The notes under the pieces were generated by a model that did no database searches, had not been told where the DNA came from, and was given only the letters and a program-made list of their open reading frames with translations. Made by a program: the position numbers and the translations under genes. Positions 12,822 to 23,560 of a stretch of 64,000 bases of DNA are shown here, in pieces. The DNA lies in assembly GCA_907163375.1 (NCBI GenBank), contig CAJQUW010015625.1:62001-126000 (forward strand), written 5' to 3'. Numbering within the stretch: position 1 is the first letter of the stretch; every line of letters begins with the position of its first letter. The stretch comes from Prostheceraeus crozeri (lineage: Eukaryota > Platyhelminthes > Polycladida > Euryleptidae).

Positions 12822-13462
12822 CACAGACCTAGGATTAGGGAAAGACTGCTTACGTTCATTCATTCATCGATAAATTGCACTGAAGCCGCGATTTTCTGTT
12901 TACATCGACGGCCGCTGAAAATACTTAGACAAGAAATTGGAGTTAGCCAGCGGCAAAACATGACAGATCAGTAAATGATCATGTTTTGCTTGAATTAAAT
13001 CATGCAATATTTTTATTGTTTCAGAGGTAATAGTAGCCGTAGTCAGAATTGAAAATAAAAACCACAATGTTTAGGAAAGAAAAAGTTTATACTTTAATTT
13101 ACTTATTTTTTTTAACTTTAATTTACAAATCTGCCATGGAGAGAGATGTAATTTAATCAAGCTGTAATTACGAAAAGACTGAATAAACACTTGTATCAGA
13201 AACCGTACGTACTGCGTGATTACTTATATAAGTGGAAATGGTGTAAACTTTTTCCTATAATCATGTGAGCCTCTAATTATGATCGCTTTTATCAATGAAT
13301 AATTGCCGGGACTCTAATATCATCCGCCAACTTCTTGCCCAAGTATTTTCTGGCGAGGGACACTGTTGCGATTTGTTTACCGGCTTCACGCGTTGAGGAG
13401 AGCCAAGGAATTCTAGAATTCCTTGGGAGAGGAGGCAGTCCTTCCCTCATCCTAGGTCTGTG
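12822..13462. mobile_element. Element X copy 1, hAT-like MITE
   Basis: Terminal inverted repeats begin CACAGACCTAGGATTAGGG. The right end reads CCTAGGTCTGTG. The element is flanked by a perfect 8-bp duplication CGAAATTC (12814-12821 and 13463-13470). Inverted similarity extends further inward (AAAATACTTAGACAAGAA on the left, its complement CTTCTTGCCCAAGTATTTT on the right). There is no coding sequence. An 8-bp duplication suggests hAT mobilisation, but the ends lack the usual CAGGG start, so the superfamily is inferred. The left ~150 bp and right ~320 bp recur in X2 (18516-28261). Confidence 0.85.
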
Positions 13463-13760
13463 CGAAATTCAGTGGTAGAAGTGTTACGCAAAAGCTCAAC
13501 AAAAAGGCAGTCAAATTGTGTGTGCAGCAAGAGGGCGCTCGTGCGCCTCCAATTATAATCGGCAAAAATAGATTTGTTGGAATTTCCTGTAATGAGCACT
13601 TTTGAGCGTAATTTTAAGGACTGCTGTACTACTAATGTGAACTAATACGTTATTTATATTAACTGATTTAATCTTATAATTCAAAATGTTCTGTAATTCC
13701 TTTTAGCTGGTGCAGTCCCATCCAGTGAACTATTGTTTTGCATTGAAAAATATATCTTAG

Positions 13761-14642
13761 ATGAATTACTCGCAAGATAAATTCATGTGCTAGTCGTAGG
13801 TAGTTTAGAATTCGTGTTCTTGTCGTGTTGAGGACAAATTTCCGACAACTGATGATCGCTACTATAGACTTGACATTGATATGTATGGATATTATTGATG
13901 TGGCTTGAAGTCATTATGTCAGCTTTAAAAGTTGAAAACTTGTAGACTCGACAAGTTCTATTTTTTTGTCATAGGACTTGGTTTGGAAAAGGTTATTCAA
14001 GTATTCAATAAGTTGAAAATGACGCTGCTAAAGCTCTTTATTTAGTGCTTTGAAGTGATTAATAGGGATCCATCTCGCTATTTCATCAGCAGGGTTGGTC
14101 AAAACCCACCCGGTCAGAAAAAAACCCGATTTCACCCGCCCGGCGGGCGAAAGCGGGCGGGTGAAATCGGGCGAAATCGGGTGAAATGGATTTTTCCATA
14201 TTATGTCATTTTTTCGATGCTTCTAATTAAAATACAGTAATGCCAATTCATTTTTCTGATTTATTGACTCTGCCTCTTCTCAAAAATCATCGTATGGAAT
14301 GTATACAATTCCGTAATCTACATGTTTCTTACTACAACACTAAATATTGAAAAGGAAAACCGAATAATATGTCAACGTCCGATGTTTTCATTGCGCAAGA
14401 AACTTAGCGCCTATGCTGATATGATGCCCATTGTCCATCCCTGACTCGCCGGACATCAGCCAGCCTGGATTTGTCAAGAATATTCAATACTGTCTTAATA
14501 CAGAATTGAATTACATGTTTTAAATGAATTACTCTCAAGATAAACATCGTGCTGCTTTCGTATCAGACGTAGGCTGTTTAGACTTAACGTTCGTGTTTCG
14601 GCTGAAAAATCGTCTTGCTGAAGGAAATTTTCCGATAATTGC
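13761..14642 (+). repeat. Divergent direct repeat pair
   Basis: Two related stretches, 13761-13856 and 14524-14642, share ATGAATTACTCGCAAGATAAA-like starts, then GTTTAGA, TTCGTGTT, and a closing AATTTCCGACAA / TTTTCCGATAA. They are old and differ by many substitutions and indels. They could be the ends of a decayed element or an old local duplication. Confidence 0.4.
14090..14215 (+). mobile_element. Solo hAT-like terminus with GGGCGAAATCGGGTG array
   Basis: The block starts CAGGGTTGGTCAAAACCCACC and continues with repeated CCCGATTTCACCCG and its complement CGGGTGAAATCGGGCG, which form strong hairpins. It is GC-rich in AT-rich surroundings. The design matches the other hAT-like ends in the window. 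No partner end was found between here and the Penelope element. Confidence 0.5.
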
Positions 14643-14905
14643 AGATAACCAAAGCGCTAGCTTTGTCGGAAGATGACTACGACGGAAGGGTGGAGTTCTG
14701 TCTATGGGCAACTAATATTCACGAGCATAATGATGGCATGCTAAATCTATACCATAGTTCTAAACAATCTTGCACTGAAAGTTATAAACATTCAAATTAC
14801 ATAGCTTTGAAAAGAGATCAAGTAAAAAATCATGCATAGGTACATACTAAAATCGAGACATTAGACTATCGGAAATTAACATAGATAAGATGAAAGCAAA
14901 AAGGG

Positions 14906-15426
14906 CTAAGACCACGGCAGGAGCAAGTCACTTACATATTCTTTCATAACACACAGCGAGGGCCTGAACCGCTTCAGCAAAATGGCCTCAGTGATCTTAA
15001 CATGGGGCACATTTCTGCAATACGCAGCAACAGAAAAATATGACTCGATCTTGTGTCCGGCAAATAGATTGCAATCCCAGAGATGCTTACATATTGAGCT
15101 GCTTTGATCTTTTGGGACTCTAGATCTTGATGCTGCCCACTTAGGATAGTGCTCCTTATACGGATACCAAGACATCTCGTTGTCCGACCAATATAGCTGC
15201 ATCCACAGTCACATTTGAAATTATAGCATACATTTGATCGGTCAACGAGAGGAATTGGATCCTTCAAAGAACGACAAGGGATCTTCATTGTCTGAGGCAG
15301 TACAACAAGCTGTGCAGCATAAAAAGTTCTCGAAATTGATTCATTTAGCTTTTTCGAGACAAATGTGTGAAATCTGTCTCCGAGAAATGGAATTCTAACA
15401 TACACTTTCTTTTTTTGACGGACCAA
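14906..15426 (-). pseudogene. GIY-YIG endonuclease domain of Penelope-like element
   Basis: Two overlapping - strand frames (15426-14974 and 15202-14906) together cover the endonuclease that nicks the target for insertion. The first carries VCYNFKCDCGCSYIGRTT, with the Cys pairs and the YIG half of the motif. After a frameshift near 15190 the second carries EHYPKW, ICKHLWDCN and KITEAILLKRF with the conserved Glu, ending LLLPWS. One frameshift inactivates it. This domain differs from the GIY-YIG halves at 45170 and 49619, so two Penelope families are present. Confidence 0.82.
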
Positions 15427-15644
15427 TTAGGTTCTTTATCTTTATTTGTTTTATGTTGTTCAATAAATTGGTCCGGATAGCCATTCATTTTCAAAGTCTT
15501 AGTTATAAACAGAAATTCATTTTCTAAAAAACAAGGAGAACAGATGCGCCTAGCGCGATGAAATAGACATTTCACAAGATTAATTTTGTACCTCTTGGGC
15601 ACGAAGCTGAAATAGTGCAAATATAGACCACTCCATGTCTTCTT

Positions 15645-16312
15645 TCAGTATACAGAAGTCAATATTTGGCCCTCAGATCGAATGACATTGACATCAAGAA
15701 AGCTGATAGCATCTCTTTCTTCGAACTCGATAGTAAATTCTAAGTTGGCATGAGAACTATTGAGAACAGCAAGTAAATTGCAAGCATCTTCTTTCGATCT
15801 TACAATTGCAAAAGTGTCGTCAACATACCTGACGTATGTTTTCGTCAAAGATTCTATCTGCTGCTTGAGTTTGTATTTCTCGAGGTATCCAAGAAAGATG
15901 TTGGCCAGAATTGGTCCCAATGGGCTTCCCATTGCTACACCATCTATTTGAAGAAATAGTTTCCCATTGAACGAAAAGTGAACATCGGAGGTGCAAAGAA
16001 GAATGAGTTCACAAATACGATCCTTAGGAATCCCGAGATTCAAATCGTTTCTTTCGATAATTTCTTCGATGAATTTCACTGTTTCCTTAAGTGGAACATT
16101 TGTAAACAACGATTTGACATCGTATGATACAAAGAAACTATGTTCATCAAGAGAAAGGTCTTGTATCATTGAGACAAAATCAAAAGTGTCTTTAACGTTG
16201 AAATCACTCAAGGTTTCTACGACAGGCTTCAGAATTGAGCACAACCACTTTGCCAATGCATGAGTTGGAGAATTGATCATGGAGAGAATAGGTCGAACTG
16301 GAATAGCTGAGA
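15645..16312 (-). pseudogene. Penelope-like reverse transcriptase, partial
   Basis: The open frame from 16280 to 15645 encodes 211 residues of a Penelope-type RT. It extends a few codons upstream with VRPILSMINSPTHALA. Motifs in order are SYDVKSLFTNVPL (first catalytic Asp), DGVAMGSPLGPILANIFL, the catalytic YVRYVDDTF, and LEFTIEFE followed by ISFLDV. All three catalytic aspartates are visible. The palm is nearly intact, but the fingers and N-terminal region are absent. The 3' continuation (15620-15345) is in another frame and includes LVKCLFHRARRICS, typical of the thumb-connector of this group. Confidence 0.88.
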
Positions 16313-17164
16313 ATAGCTCCGAACTTAAGTAAAGAAAAGTGTTTCCTGACTTTCGTTAAAGGTCATCGAAGCAATTTTATCTGCCAGATGAAATTCCTCC
16401 ACATTACTAAATGTAATGTGTCCAATAAGAATATAATAATAAATGTAATAAGTCCAATTGAAGGCTGAAAGTTAAGTAATGCAATTAATCTGACTTTGTT
16501 GCAGCTTTTACTCATAGAAAATTTACTGAGAGGAAAACGAAAAATATCACCATTTTATTCATTTAGCTTTTATTCTTTAAAAGAATAAGAACAAGATTTT
16601 TAAAAATCAAGTATAATCAACGTGCATTATGATCCTCAATCAATCGTCATTCAACGTCTCTAATACTGCTACATCACTAGTGTCAGAAAATTAAGGTATT
16701 GAGATGATAATAAAGTCAGTTGCAAATCTAATGCATCTAACTCGGTTACACTAGTCACTTAAGAAGCATGAAATATAGGTGAAATCCGTTTAAAAATAAA
16801 GCATCACCCTCTGTGCAAATTGTTAATCTGACGGGCCAGACTTCGATTGCAGTAAGAATAGAAATAGACTGTAACATCCCTGCTCCACATTCCCAATGAC
16901 GCCATCATGAACAGCTTTACTACTTCATATGTGTCCTCAACAATCTTTGAGGCGCCGAAATGAAGAGGCTCCAGGGCGCCTGCATAAAGGTTCAAGCATC
17001 CTCAGCACCACTAGCCTTCATGAAGAAGTAAGACGCCCAGTGATCTCTAAGCCGCCATCAAGAAGCTCTAATGCTCTTATTTGCTAAATATGCGCTATGC
17101 ACTTCTCAAATCAAATCAATGGTTGTCACTGATATCTAAGTTTAACATTGTTCATTCGCTTCAG
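16313..17164. other. End of intron before second visible PRIM2 exon
   Basis: No supported gene. A - strand frame at 16804-16995 has no recognised domain. The intron ends TTCATTCGCTTCAG at 17164. Confidence 0.4.
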
Positions 17165-17509
17165 GGTATTGGATTACCTATGGAAGAATCTCTCAAGTTC
17201 TGGAAAAATGCGTTTCGGAAAAAGGTCGAACCGGAACAATTCGATAAAAGATTTTCGTACAATATTCGTCATTCATATGGCCGTGAAGGCAAGCGGACAA
17301 GTTACACCCCGTTTTCTTGTGTAAAGATAATAACCGGCAATCAGCCTGGAACAGGGGATTTTCATGGATGTCCCTTCCGCCACTCAGATCCAAACATTCT
17401 ACGACAAAGACTTCAACCAATGCCTCATAGTAGCACGGAGAAAATAGAGAACATTGTGAATAAAGCGAAAGATAGACAATATCAGTTATCCTGCAGAGAT
17501 TTTTTCAAG
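17165..17509 (+). CDS. PRIM2: DNA primase large subunit, Fe-S domain exon
   Basis: 345 nt, 115 codons, phase 0 at both ends (acceptor TTCAG/GGTATT, donor AAG/gtgaga). It continues directly from the exon ending at 1996: GIGLPMEESLKFWKNAF follows GLFLK. It carries the remaining three cluster cysteines in YTPFSCVKII, HGCPFRHSD and YQLSCRDFFK (human Cys367, Cys384, Cys424), plus FDKRFSYNIRHSYGREGKR, the region that contacts template and primer. The Fe-S fold is therefore complete at sequence level. The open frame starts earlier, at 17081, but residues before 17165 do not match the family and are intron read-through. No stops or frameshifts. Confidence 0.95.
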
Positions 17510-18515
17510 GTGAGAATCATTGGTTTGTTGAGCGACTTTCTGATTTAGTAATTTAGATAAAGGCAGGCCTTCTACTAGGTGAGGGTTGGGGCTAAGGAAT
17601 GTAAAATTCTACTTGCTGAAGAGAGGGAGTGATGATTCTCTGGTTTAAAACGGGATTTTAGGTTTTATTTTCAACAGTGCTTTGTAAGGAAAATCGCCAC
17701 TGAGGCGTAATAATATAAGGTGAAAAATGCATAGCCTGTTTTAAAATCATTGTTTTTTAAAATATGGTTTCGGTGTTGAGATGAATTTGATAGTCACTCA
17801 TTGTGCATTGATGTATTAATCCTCAGCATTAAATATTCTCATTTTTGTAGAATTTTTGACCTCTAGCACAGCTGCGATCCATGAATGAAGCTAGGGGATC
17901 ACTCAGTGGAAGAAAAGATAATGGTGTCACTTTAGATACGCAAATGAAAAAACACTCGAATCTTCTGTGCTTATTGAATTGTCCCCATCAGAAACCTGTT
18001 TTTTTTGACAGAATTTTCAGTTACTCAATCAAAAGGTAACAAATTGACACATGAAAAAAATATCATGTATCGTATTTTTTTTCTATTTATTACCCATGTC
18101 GACCGTTGACGACATTCAGACCGGAATAAATTGCTTAGTCAATCATTACAACTTTACGAGCATAATTTTATAACATAATTTGAGAGAATCTACATGTATG
18201 CTTAGTGATACAAATATTGCTAGCTGTTCTTTAAACAGTTATAAAAATGATTGGCGGCAACTTATACATGTAGCTCAAATCCTACTTTATCTCAAATAAA
18301 GTTTCCAGAATTCTAGTCTGTATGAACGAAGAGATGTAAGATGCGAAGAGTGAGACGAATTTAGAAATGCAATGAGTAATGGATTCCAATGCAACCTGGA
18401 TCCTACTATCGGAACATTTGACAGTGAATCGTGAATAATTGTTTGATAAGCTAACTGCACGCGATAAATTTTGATTGACGTCGGTACATCGACACTCCCT
18501 CTCAAGTCTTGAGAC
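17510..18515. other. Start of 42-kb PRIM2 intron, nothing recognised
   Basis: This intron spans 17510-59679 and contains almost all the transposons described below. The first kilobase is anonymous AT-rich sequence. The - strand frames at 18282-18556 run into the end of element X2 and have no recognised domain. Confidence 0.5.
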
Positions 18516-21101
18516 CACAGACCTAGGATTAGGGAAGACTGCCTGCTTTCATTCATTCACCGTTACTTGCGCTGAAGCCGCGATTTTTTGTTTACATCAA
18601 CGGCCACTGAAAATACTTGGGCAAGAAGATGGAGTTAGACAGCGGCAAAACATGAAAGATCGGTAAATGACAATGTTTTATTTGAATTACATCATGCAAT
18701 ATCGTGTTAAATTGCTAAATTAACAAATGTGTGACACCTCAGGCATGTAGCAAGTTGAGAGGATGCTGATAAAATCAAAATTTTCACGCCCACATCTTGC
18801 TTTTATCATTGAAGTAAATGATATAACTGATAATTTTATTCTTGACTGAAATTATTCAGAAGATGTGTTCTGTTGTGTTCCTCGCTATGACACATATCAG
18901 ACACATGTTTTGATTCATCCACCGGCTCAGCACCCGAAACAAAGGAAGAAATGGAGAAGTAGAAGCAGCCAGAGCACAAAAGTGGCATGTCCTTGAAACT
19001 GTATATTCACACTGACTTGAAGTTAGCGCTCGTCTTTATTTAGGTATTTCATGATCCCAGAAATCTTGAATATGGTTTTATAAAATATCTTTCTAAATAT
19101 TGGTCAAGTTTACAAAAAATATTAATTAAAACTTCTAATAAAAATGATTAAACTAGAAAATTTTACACTTGCTAAATGGCAGTGGCGGCGCGAGGACGTT
19201 TCGTGCCCGGGGCGGGTCATTTATCAGTGCCCCCCTCCCCAATGAACCCCATTCCCAGTCAATTCTAATAAAATTATGAAGATTTAGCTGCACCGATTCT
19301 TTCCTTCTTAGGGGAGCGTGTGCCTACTATATTTAAGCTTATAAATTAATTCATAAACATTCATATTTTGAGATTTAGATCATTAAAATGTAAAATGAAC
19401 AACCTCTTAATCACTCGCTGTGACGTTAGCCTAATTATGAAACTGGTAAAGTACATGTACTAATATGAAAAGCAAAATCAGAATATTACCAGAGAATATA
19501 TTCGAGAGAAAACAGTATAATCATTACGAAGACCAACGCACAGTAAGATAAGGCTAAATCTGAATTCTGCGCGCCTTGCATTTAGCAAAAACATCAATGC
19601 ATTCATCAATATCACAATTATTCAAACGAAGACGTTCAATAGAAATAAGAGACAAATTATTTAGTCTTGCTTGAGTCATGGTCGATCGTAAGTGGGATTT
19701 TATAATTTTCAATTTAGAAAAGGATCGTTCACATGTTGCGTTGCTAACGCAGACTGTTAAACAAATTCGCAAAAGGACAAACAGATTAGGTACCGATTCC
19801 TGAAACTGATGTTTTACGATGAAAGAGAGGAGGTTGTGTGACGTATCGTTGCTCTGATCGTTAAAATCGTCTTCTGAATAAGAATGAAGCAGATACTTTA
19901 AACAAACCAGTTCCGGCTTAATGCCATCAAGATCCACTTCCTTCTCATAAATGCGCAGTTGATCCAAATCGAAATCAGTGGCTTTCAGGACTTGTGACCT
20001 TCTTAAAATAGAAAAACGCTTTGCCAGTGTACGATGTCTTTCAAATCTTGTGTCAAATTCGGATTTCACTCTATCAAGACATTGGAAAAGTATTCTTCTG
20101 ATTTCATCTTTGAATGACATTTCTTCATCGGCAGTGTCGTCAAACTGTTGCTTGCGTCTTCTCTTCTTCGTTGGAATATATATATCATTATCCTCTGCAA
20201 CACTCTCTGCGTTCGAAATTGCATTGGTGATGAGGAAATCGCGTTTGTCGCTGAGATATTCACTTAAGCTTGACAACTTCGCTACTGCTTCATCAAGAGT
20301 GACCCGCGAGAAAATAAGTGGGTATGATCATACATATGATTCATACGTATGTTTCACACGTATGATTCATACTATGATCATATGTATGAAAGTGAAACCT
20401 TTTTTGCACACAAATCATAGTATGATATTTTCATACACAGAACATAGTATGAATTAATAACAGTATAATCATAGTATGATATTTTCATACGAAAAACATA
20501 GTATGATTTCACAACACTATGATCTTAGTATGATCCTTACATACTGTAATTTATCTTACGGCAGGGGGGTTCTTTAATGAAATATTGATGTTCGAACATT
20601 CCCTTTATTGTTTAATGACAAAGTTGAAGGTTGTAGCCATAACCTTCACAATATTTAGCCCCTATTCAAATAATTAGGCGTACATAAGCCTAAGTATAAT
20701 TAACGCATTTTCATGGATTATTTCAAAACAATGAAATCTCATACTTAAAAATAAGCAACTTATCTTTTCCAAGCATTTCACTTATGTGATTTGTGATTTT
20801 CCTTCTTGTGGGTATCTTTTCGCCGCAGATAGACATGCAAAGATTTTCTTGTATTTACATAAAATCTTGATATACTTGTGGTGAGATATTTGGTAGTCCT
20901 CAGATTGGGAACACGACTGTCCTGAATATGTTTCGATAAAAGAAGAAAGCTTCGCGTTGTAACATTATCTAGCAGTATTTCTATTTACGAATCAACAACC
21001 ATTCAATTACGTAGACCATGGTCCATGGGTCATTATCATTATTATTTCTGCAGCTTCAGTTAAAAATGAAATTATGGAATAAATGTCAATTCCATTATCC
21101 G

Positions 21102-21684
21102 CTAACGATCTTCGAACAATGTCAACAACTCATTCCTGTTGGTCATCTCGTTGGATGATGGTCTTTGGTGCCCTTTTATCTTCCGCTTGGTCCGGCATTC
21201 CTGGTTGATCTGCCGCGCCACCTTGTTGACAGTTGCTCTTGTGCAGGTTGTATGTAGAACGTATGTGACAAGTTCTGAAGTGAAGAAATGTAAAAGTTGC
21301 ATTTTCGAGGTATTATAGTATCATGACAAGAATTGAAAGCTGCAGGGCCTATATTCTATGAATTTCCTATGAAAACCATATTTCAAATTTTCATAATTGA
21401 ATTTTCAAAATGTTTAAAAATTTTATAGAAATAGATTCGATTGAATTTTAAAATCGACTTTATACATTATTTATGTAAAGCACAAGTAGCCTACCTCGAA
21501 CGGCCTTAAGTTTAGCATCATCCATTCGATCGCGGTTTTCTCTTCCTTGACCTTCTGGAGTCTGCGTACATAACTCCTCCACGGGGAATGTGTCCTTAAT
21601 GGCTTTACGAATTGCTTTGAATGTCGACTGTGGATGTTTGGACATCTGGTCAATCTCGTCCAAACATTTGACTGAGAACGTCAT
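21102..21684 (-). CDS. BEN-domain protein, two-exon coding unit
   Basis: Exon 1 runs 21684-21495 and exon 2 runs 21274-21102, separated by a 220-nt intron with donor GAG/gtaggc and acceptor ttcag/AA. Exon 1 encodes STFKAIRKAIKDTFPVEELC and DDAKLKAVR. Exon 2 continues in frame with ELVTYVLHTT, VNKVARQINQECRTKRK and ends after FEDR. This is the helical pattern of a BEN domain: an aliphatic helix ending LF/FP-EEL, a variable loop, LD/DD..KL.AIR, and a final basic INQKCR-like helix. BEN domains bind DNA and occur in chromatin regulators such as BANP, NAC1 and Insensitive. No stops occur. An additional upstream exon is possible (AG before TCAAATG at about 21671). Nothing shows it is transcribed. 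Confidence 0.62.
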
Positions 21685-22249
21685 TTAGTAACTTAACATA
21701 ATAAATATAACGGTTCATATTCACTAACCTGCAAGCTGATTGATTCACCTGCAAAAGTCAGCGAATAGTAAAGATATTCAACCGCTCTACCGTCAAAAAT
21801 ACAGTAGCCAGAATAAAATAAAATCATCTGTAAATTTCACTTCGAAACAATCATATCCAGCTTTGCGTAGGAGTTAAGTATGTTAAGTATGTACGAATAA
21901 CTAGAACAAGAATCGCGAAAAGCAGAAAGCTGAGATTCGGTCATCAAGTAATCATGTAAGTAAGTTGCCTACCCGAAGTTCATATCTCCATCCAAAGTCA
22001 TAGGTTTTCTGAATAATTGGCATGTCTACCACCCAAAGGCCAAACAATGAATTTCACAGGCATGATTTACCCCTACATAAATTTCACACTAAGGTGGTTC
22101 GTATGATTGAAATCTCGTGCCAAGAATCATTAGAAATATTACGAATTATGAATCTTAATGAGAGTGGAAAACGCATATAGGCTACGTTTTTTGGGGTATG
22201 TTATTATATATAAACTTAAGTTATAGTATGATATTGGTATTGAAATTGG

Positions 22250-22640
22250 GCATTTCAAACATATTAGAAAATCATATCATTTTTATAGTAAAAACATAGT
22301 ATGAAAAAATCATATGAAAATCATACTATGAAAAATTCATACTCATTCTTATAGTATGATTTCCGTATGAAAATTGGACATTTCATACATATTAGAAAAT
22401 CATATCATTTTTATGGTAAAAACATAGTATGAAAAAATCATAGGAAAATCATACTATGAAAAATTCATACTCATTCTTATAGTATGATTTCCGTATGAAA
22501 ATTGGACATTTCATACATATTAGAAAATCATATCATTTTTATAGTAAAAACATAGTATGAAAAAATCATATGAAAATCATACTATGAAAAATTCATACTC
22601 ATTTTTTAGTATGATATCCGTATGAAAATTTTGAAATTTC
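22250..22640. repeat. Tandem array, period about 129 bp
   Basis: Three near-identical units start at about 22252, 22379 and 22509. Each contains CATATTAGAAAATCATATC, AAAACATAGTATGAAAAAATC and CATACTCATTCTTATAGTAT. Units differ by a few substitutions, and a fourth partial unit fades into the right terminal repeat. Each unit can fold on itself through CATAGTATG / CATACTATG pairs. Confidence 0.85.
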
Positions 22641-23129
22641 ATACGTATGAAAAATTCATAGTAAAATCATACTATGATTCATACCCACTTATTTTCTCGC
22701 GGGGAGAGTGCTGCGTTGGAGGTAAAGCTGGACTACATTGATTTCCGTCAAAATTGGAGACCACAAATTCATATAACAGACGAAAGGAAAAGTTGACATA
22801 GAATTAAACAATATACCGGCGTCACCATCGGTTGAAGATAGATCCTCCAGACAGTCACAAATATCAGAATAGTTGATCTTAAAGACGTCAATTGCTTCGT
22901 GGTAAGAACTCCAGCGGGTATCCACAACACGCTTCACAACCCGAGGCAAAACTTGCTTCATTTCTTCCCATCGTTTTGTGGAATTGGCAAAGAATGTATA
23001 TACTTTCTGAATTGTTGCAAAGAAGGTTACTGAGTTGGGAGTTACCTGAGCAACATGAACTCCAACCAACCCGTACAGAAATAAGTCCGTATGAATCATA
23101 GTATGAAAAGGTATGAAAAATAGTATGAC

Positions 23130-23560
23130 AACGCATACGTATGTAATAACATACTATGAAACATAGTATGTACAAGTATGAATAATGCATACGTGTGTAT
23201 AAACATACTATGAAACATAGTATGCATAAATATGAATGGCGCATACGTATGTATTAACATACTATGAAACATAGTATGCATAAATATGAATAGCGCATAC
23301 GTATGTCTTGACATTCTATGAAACATAGTATGCATAAATATGAATGGCGCATACGTATGTATTAACATACTATGAAACATAGTATGCATAAATATGAATA
23401 GCGCATACGTATGTCTTGACATTCTATAAAACATACTATGAATAAAAATGTATTACGCATATGTATGCATTATCATAGTATGAAACATAGTATGCATAAG
23501 TATGAATTTCGCATACGTATGTATTAACATACTGTGAAACATAGTCATAATTGATTATTT
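23130..23560. repeat. Palindromic minisatellite, ~53-bp unit, dimeric higher order
   Basis: About eight units start with GCATACGTATGTATTAAC or its variant with GTCTTGAC. The two variants alternate between about 23240 and 23455, so the real repeating unit there is a ~107-bp dimer. Each unit contains CATACGTATG, a perfect palindrome, and CATACTATGAAACATAGTATG, a hairpin with a 3-nt loop. The long His/Met/Phe-rich frame on the - strand is a by-product of the repeat. Confidence 0.88.

Larger units (their letters stand above)
14880..16312 (-). mobile_element. Penelope-like element, 5'-truncated
   Basis: The element runs on the - strand as reverse transcriptase (16312-15645), linker (about 15620-15345) and GIY-YIG endonuclease (about 15240-14906). 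That is the domain order of EN-positive Penelope-like elements. The N-terminal part of the RT is missing, because similarity stops abruptly near 16312. The reading frame is broken at least three times. No terminal repeats (pLTR) were identified. Confidence 0.85.
20302..22704. mobile_element. Palindrome-array TIR element with BEN-domain cargo
   Basis: The element is inserted within the hAT transposase. The left end is CCCGCGAGAAAATAAGTGGG and the right end is its complement (CCCACTTATTTTCTCGCGGG). A 6-bp direct repeat AGAGTG lies outside (20296-20301 and 22705-22710), with one unmatched base on each side. Inside the ends are arrays of palindromic words such as TCATACTATG / CATAGTATGA (20320-20540 and 22230-22690). 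The middle is ordinary AT-rich sequence containing a spliced BEN-domain gene on the - strand. No transposase is present. I cannot assign a superfamily; CCCG ends with a 6-bp duplication fit no family I know with confidence. Confidence 0.85.

Noticed and set aside
16804..16995. Possible ankyrin-like exon on the - strand
   Set aside because: A few residues resemble an ankyrin repeat but no frame sustains a full repeat and there are several stops nearby.
23096..23434. His/Met/Phe-rich 112-residue open frame on the - strand
   Set aside because: It is the translation of the CATAGTATG minisatellite; the residue pattern follows the DNA period exactly.
23130..23560. CRISPR-like array
   Set aside because: Repeats have no unique spacers, units are contiguous and palindromic, and the genome is eukaryotic.
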